Shown here piece after piece: positions 7,402 through 11,140 of a DNA stretch of 11,140 nucleotides; positions within the stretch are counted from its first letter, which is position 1; each line of letters begins with the position of its first letter. The notes beneath the pieces were generated by a model. The model was not told where the DNA came from. It did not search any database and saw only the letters and a program-made list of their open reading frames with translations. The stretch comes from an uncultured Bacteroidales bacterium. GTDB taxonomy: Bacteria > Bacteroidota > Bacteroidia > Bacteroidales > P3. Made by a program: the position numbers and the translations under genes. The stretch is taken from the NCBI GenBank assembly GCA_947174375.1, contig CAMWIS010000042.1, forward strand, positions 1-11,140. The letters run 5' to 3'.

Positions 7402-10400
7402 CTATTCTACGACTGAAATCCAACCGTTTTTCTTGATGATTTCGCCGTTTTTAAGCGTAACGGACAAGCGATATACATAATTGCCGGTGGTCGCTTCACT
7501 CGGTTTCCAAACCGGACCGGCGCCCGTTTGGTCAAACACCAGGTCGCCACCGCTATTATATATCTGCATATGCACCGACGTCACCTCCTCGCCGAACACC
7601 TTGAACACACGGTCGGCGGGACGGGCGGAGTTGAGCAACACCGCGTTGGGCACGAAAATCTTAACCTGTTCGAAGGCCTCGCCCGGGAACACGCGCACAC
7701 TGTCGTAGGCCCGGCAGCTGAAATCATCGTAAGCGTCGGGCGCGGGCGCGGCGTGCTGACCGCCGGCCAGACCGTCGGGGCCGTAAGCGGGTTCGTAGCC
7801 CATGACGTAAACCGTCACGAGTTTTTCAGGCACCATGAGCGTGAAGGTGGCGCCGTTTTCAAACAGATTGTCGTCGGCGTCCGTCCACCAGAGGTAGGCC
7901 GCCGCGCCCGTAGCCTGCATATCGACCGCTTCGCCCACGGTGGCCGCCGTGTCGCGCGGCGTGATGAATACGGCGGGCATGGCGCGCCGATAGACCGAAA
8001 CGCTGTTGGTGCGCAGGCTGTCGCGCAGACCGCAAATCCGGTCGCGCCGAACGGCCATCACATAGAGGATGTCCGCGCCTTCCGCATCGGCTTCGCGCGG
8101 CACGCGCTTCCAAGTGGCCGTCTGCGTCTCAGGCATCGTCGTAGCCCCCTCGAAGGCATCGGTTACGGCCGACAGCAGACCGTTGGCGTACCAGTAGAGG
8201 CTATCGAAGCCGTAGCCGCTTACCGTATAGGTGAGCGCGACCTCCCCGCAGACCGAATCGGCTTCGGCCGTAAGGACGGCTTCCATGGGCGCTTGATCGC
8301 CCGTCAGGACTTCCACACGGATGACATCGGACTTGGTGCCGTTGCCGATCACACATTTACCATTGCGGCGATAGGCCTTGACATAGACGCTGTCGCCGGG
8401 TTCGGGCCGGTACATATAGGTTGCCGCACGGGAAAGCGGGCCCGAGAGCACCGGCCGGTCGTTGATGAACCATACAATCGAATCGACGGCCGAGACATGC
8501 GTTACCTCGAACGACACTTCCATGCCCGCGCAAACCGAGAGTTCGGAGGCCTCTATCCGGATTTCCACCTGTTCGTGGGGACGGCCTATGATGCGGATGC
8601 TGTCTTCCACCGAGCAGTTTTCGTAACCCAAACCGATATACAGCCACGTTTCAGAGGGCAGATAGGTGGTTTCCAAGCCGTAAAGCTGGCCTTGCGGCGT
8701 GTTTTCCAAGCGCGTGAACGTCCGTTCGCCGTGCGTGCCGTCCGCACGCCATTCCTCGGCATGCAGGCCGCCGCCCTTTTCCACGAGCAGACGCAACGGC
8801 AGGGGTTCGTCGGCGCAACCTATGGCCATCCGTACGCCCGACGCATCGACCGAATCCATAGCCAGCCAACGCCAAATCGGGCTTTCGCTCCGCTTAACCT
8901 CCACCGTTTCGGAGATGGCCGTGCCCAAATAGGCGCAACGTTCCGCCGTCTGCGCTTCCGCCCATATCAGGTCGCCGTCGTTAAACCGGCCGACGATGCA
9001 TTCCATGCGGTTGCCCAGACTGGCCAAAGCCTCGCCGCTCTCGTCGGTCAAATCGGAGGCTAACAACGGACGGCCGTTGATCCACCAACGCCAACCGTCG
9101 GCCTTCGCCACCTCGGTAATCCGGACTTCCACGGGTTCCGTGCCGCAGACCGCCGACAGGTCGGAGATATGGATATATAAGGAGTCGATGGTTTTCTTGA
9201 CCTGCACCCGGATGCTGTCAACGCCCACGCAAGTGGGATGGTGGTAGGCTTCCGCCACCGCCGTAAAGTCGTCTCTGGTGAGGAGGTGGCACCAGGCCGA
9301 ATCGGGCCGCGGACGGCCACCGTCCAAAATGCTGTATTGCGGCGTTACCGTGCCGACCCCGCCGCCGGCCTTGGGGCCGAACGTCCAGTACAGGGTGGCG
9401 CCTTCTTCCGTAAAGGCGTGCATCTCCAACAGCGAATCGACGCAAGCGGCGGATTCCTCCTGCGTAAGCGTAATCGGCGGCCTATGGTAACGTTTGACCA
9501 CGATTTTGTTGGAAACGTACCAAGCCGCGTCGATGGCCTCGCACAGACCGTCGCCCTTGACGAGCCCTTCTACGTAAATGGTATCGCCGTGTTCCACTTC
9601 CGCGTCGAGTTTGTCGGTATTGATGCCGATGACCTCAGCCGTGGAGGGCGCGGGCGGGACGACACCCCGGCTGAACAGGGCCATCGGCCGCGCGCGGCGC
9701 CATACGAGCGAGTCGAACAGCGTCAGGATGCTGCTCTCCGCCCGGTCGAGCGACAGCGACAGCACGTCCGTGTCGCAAAGCAGGCTGTCGGCCGCCGTCA
9801 ACACCAGTTTAAAGTCGATGTCCTCGCCGTCGAAGCGTTCCACACGCACCGAGTCGGACTGGATACAGCCGTATTCGTTATAGCCGGAGATATAATAGAG
9901 TTCCTTGTCGGCGGGCGATACGAACGGCATGAAGGACGTTTGGTCGGAGGGATTGGGGATGCCCGCCTGCGGCCACCAATAGACCATCGTCTTTTCCGGC
10001 AGGTTGGCCGCTCCCGCCACGCCCCGCGCCTGCAAATGCGCCTTGAGCGAAGGCGCGCCCGCCGGCAAGGCGGAGGCCGAGGTCATCGCGCCGCCTATAT
10101 ACAGATAGACCCCGCCCGTCTCGCACAGCATGGTGTCGGGGCCGGCCACGAACGTGGCCGCTTCGGGACGGCTCATCTGTATATCGACCGAGTCCATGTC
10201 ATAGGCTTCGCCCGAGCAGGCAACCGTATCGTGCATGCAATAATAGACCAAACGCTCGCCCGGGTAGAACTGAACCGGGAATTTGTCATTGAGCCGCTGC
10301 GTCCAGTAGTCCTTTTCGGCACCGGTGGCGATATCCACGACCACAAAGCCGTAGTAGGCCTTTTTGCCCACGGGCGTTTTAGGCGTAAGCTCATAGATGA

Positions 10401-11140
10401 ACGTGACCGAATCGCTGCCTTCGCACATGCTGAACGGCATTTCCTTGCCGGTGGCCGCGTCGGTAAACACGATGTCGATGCCCGTCCGCAAGGCGACCGT
10501 GACATCTATTTTTTTGGACATCACCGCGCAACGGCCTTCTTTATCCTGGGCCATCAGCGTGTAGGTGGTGCTTTCGGTGGGCGTAACCCGGAGGAAGCGG
10601 TTGTCCGAAACCTCCTGCCCCTTGGCGTCGTACCAGGCGAACTCATAGGCGCCGGCCAAGGCCTCCATCATTTCGTCTTCGCTGTAGCCCATGGCGTACA
10701 GACGCGCGTATTCGTCCATCGTACAGCCGTAGCCCGTTACCGTCAGCTCGTCGCCCTGGCAAACCGTGGGCTTGTCGTCCGAAACCCACAGTTCGGGGTG
10801 TTCGCGGAACGCGAGATAGATGGAATCGGACGGGATTTCATTGTCCGTACAGGTGAGCATACTGCCCAGCACCGCACCCGCAATGGGATAACCCTCCTTG
10901 AACATGCTGGATTTGTAGGGCCATTCCGGCTTATCGGAAAGTTCAAAATCGCTGAAAGTGCCGGAAGAATACGTCCGTGTGGCCAAAATGGCGAACAGCG
11001 GCATCTCGCCCCAAAATTCGCCTTCCAACTTAAAGTATGCCTTATCCAAATTGCCCTCGCACCACGGGAATTCCGGCACGGGCACCACGCGCACCGACGG
11101 GCGGCGGCGGTAGGCCACGGTCACCATCACCGAGTCGAGC
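7402..11140 (-). CDS. Large Ig/PKD-like repeat surface protein with gliding-motility-associated (T9SS type B-like) C-terminal domain; 5' end outside window
   Basis: A surface protein probably exported by the type IX secretion system and acting as an adhesin or cell-surface filament; the ligand is unknown. At least 1,245 residues are visible. The frame stays open to the window edge with a Leu-Asp-Ser-Val strand, so the true start lies beyond 11140 and the GTG at 11130 is internal. Counting from that GTG, roughly ten beta-sandwich-like units of 70-110 residues follow one another. Each opens with a Cys and ends near a second Cys followed by a D-S-I/V-x-V strand (pairs near 124/201, 336/422, 662/732, 867/926, 961/1033). 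Trp-rich core strands such as WWINGRPLL recur. Residues 1155-1242 resemble the CHU_C/TIGR04131-type sorting domain (IFVPNA, VTSVHMQIYN, NYVYRLSV), but the usual FTPNGDG..ND signature is degenerate. The next gene starts 7 nt downstream and is PorP/SprF-like, matching the sprB-sprF order. The family is fairly sure; the specific role is inference. Confidence 0.85.
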   Translation of the reverse strand, partial: LDSVMVTVAYRRRPSVRVVPVPEFPWCEGNLDKAYFKLEGEFWGEMPLFAILATRTYSSGTFSDFELSDKPEWPYKSSMFKEGYPIAGAVLGSMLTCTDNEIPSDSIYLAFREHPELWVSDDKPTVCQGDELTVTGYGCTMDEYARLYAMGYSEDEMMEALAGAYEFAWYDAKGQEVSDNRFLRVTPTESTTYTLMAQDKEGRCAVMSKKIDVTVALRTGIDIVFTDAATGKEMPFSMCEGSDSVTFIYELTPKTPVGKKAYYGFVVVDIATGAEKDYWTQRLNDKFPVQFYPGERLVYYCMHDTVACSGEAYDMDSVDIQMSRPEAATFVAGPDTMLCETGGVYLYIGGAMTSASALPAGAPSLKAHLQARGVAGAANLPEKTMVYWWPQAGIPNPSDQTSFMPFVSPADKELYYISGYNEYGCIQSDSVRVERFDGEDIDFKLVLTAADSLLCDTDVLSLSLDRAESSILTLFDSLVWRRARPMALFSRGVVPPAPSTAEVIGINTDKLDAEVEHGDTIYVEGLVKGDGLCEAIDAAWYVSNKIVVKRYHRPPITLTQEESAACVDSLLEMHAFTEEGATLYWTFGPKAGGGVGTVTPQYSILDGGRPRPDSAWCHLLTRDDFTAVAEAYHHPTCVGVDSIRVQVKKTIDSLYIHISDLSAVCGTEPVEVRITEVAKADGWRWWINGRPLLASDLTDESGEALASLGNRMECIVGRFNDGDLIWAEAQTAERCAYLGTAISETVEVKRSESPIWRWLAMDSVDASGVRMAIGCADEPLPLRLLVEKGGGLHAEEWRADGTHGERTFTRLENTPQGQLYGLETTYLPSETWLYIGLGYENCSVEDSIRIIGRPHEQVEIRIEASELSVCAGMEVSFEVTHVSAVDSIVWFINDRPVLSGPLSRAATYMYRPEPGDSVYVKAYRRNGKCVIGNGTKSDVIRVEVLTGDQAPMEAVLTAEADSVCGEVALTYTVSGYGFDSLYWYANGLLSAVTDAFEGATTMPETQTATWKRVPREADAEGADILYVMAVRRDRICGLRDSLRTNSVSVYRRAMPAVFITPRDTAATVGEAVDMQATGAAAYLWWTDADDNLFENGATFTLMVPEKLVTVYVMGYEPAYGPDGLAGGQHAAPAPDAYDDFSCRAYDSVRVFPGEAFEQVKIFVPNAVLLNSARPADRVFKVFGEEVTSVHMQIYNSGGDLVFDQTGAGPVWKPSEATTGNYVYRLSVTLKNGEIIKKNGWISVVE
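7714..11061 (-). repeat. Array of about ten Cys-paired Ig/PKD-like domains (protein-level repeat)
   Basis: Within the large surface protein, the same layout recurs although the units are highly diverged at DNA level. An opening x-V-C-x-G/D strand is followed by a hydrophobic strand, a W-containing strand with an N-G/D-R-P-type turn, a Y-V/I-x-A/G-Y strand, then a closing Cys three to six residues before D-S-V/I-R-V. The clearest units start at residues 124, 336, 452, 563, 662, 867 and 961, counted from the GTG at 11130. The unit at 1052-1139 has lost its opening Cys and carries an Ala/Gly/Pro-rich insert before its closing Cys. The regular pairing suggests one disulfide per domain, which would suit a rigid extracellular stalk. 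The domain boundaries are my estimates from the sequence pattern. Confidence 0.7.

Noticed and set aside
7528..9063. 511-codon plus-strand open frame antisense to the repeat protein
   Set aside because: Same shadow composition and no recognisable motif. The minus-strand frame shows clear repeats and a sorting domain.
11128..11130. GTG at 11130 as the true start of the large repeat protein
   Set aside because: The frame is open to the window edge and reads Leu-Asp-Ser-Val-Met-Val-Thr-Val, the closing strand of another Ig-like unit. No signal peptide follows the GTG.
1..11140. CRISPR array, tRNA/rRNA, insertion sequence, integrase or defence island
   Set aside because: No direct short repeats with spacers, no tRNA-like cloverleaf, no transposase or terminal inverted repeats. 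Coding sequence fills essentially the whole window.

Overview
The window looks like a piece of a GC-rich Bacteroidota chromosome (roughly 60% GC by eye), most plausibly an anaerobic Bacteroidales-type organism. The main evidence is a PorP/SprF-family outer-membrane protein next to a giant surface protein that ends in a gliding-motility-associated C-terminal domain. Both are hallmarks of the type IX secretion system (T9SS), which is restricted to this phylum. Most gene starts also lack a Shine-Dalgarno sequence, as is usual there. The genus cannot be fixed from the sequence alone.

Every gene I can support lies on the minus strand, and together they form one almost gapless array. In transcription order (high to low coordinates) it holds six genes. 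(1) The 3' part of a very large Cys-rich Ig/PKD-like repeat protein with a T9SS type-B-like sorting domain (7402-11140, cut by the window edge). (2) A PorP/SprF-like barrel protein (6300-7394). (3) A membrane-fusion adaptor (5041-6288). (4) An HAE1-type RND inner-membrane pump (1937-5044). (5) A NodT/OprM-type outer-membrane lipoprotein channel (294-1937). (6) The first 96 codons of folK, encoding the folate enzyme HPPK (1-289, cut by the window edge).

The junctions, in order, are a 7-nt gap, an 11-nt gap, an ATGA overlap, a TGATG overlap and a 4-nt gap. No intergenic space is large enough for an obvious promoter or terminator, so cotranscription of at least the pump genes, and possibly the whole run, is the simplest reading.

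Two functional modules are visible. Genes 1-2 resemble the SprB/SprF arrangement, in which a PorP-like protein assists export or attachment of the large adhesin encoded just upstream. Genes 3-5 form a complete tripartite efflux pump with catalytic residues intact. folK is a housekeeping gene that appears to ride at the end of the pump operon. I see no CRISPR array, tRNA/rRNA, insertion sequence, integrase, toxin-antitoxin or recognisable defence system. The features most worth a second look are the adhesin/PorP pair run directly into an efflux operon, a basic C-terminal extension on the channel protein, a degenerate sorting domain on the adhesin, and a Shine-Dalgarno sequence written as paired AGG codons.
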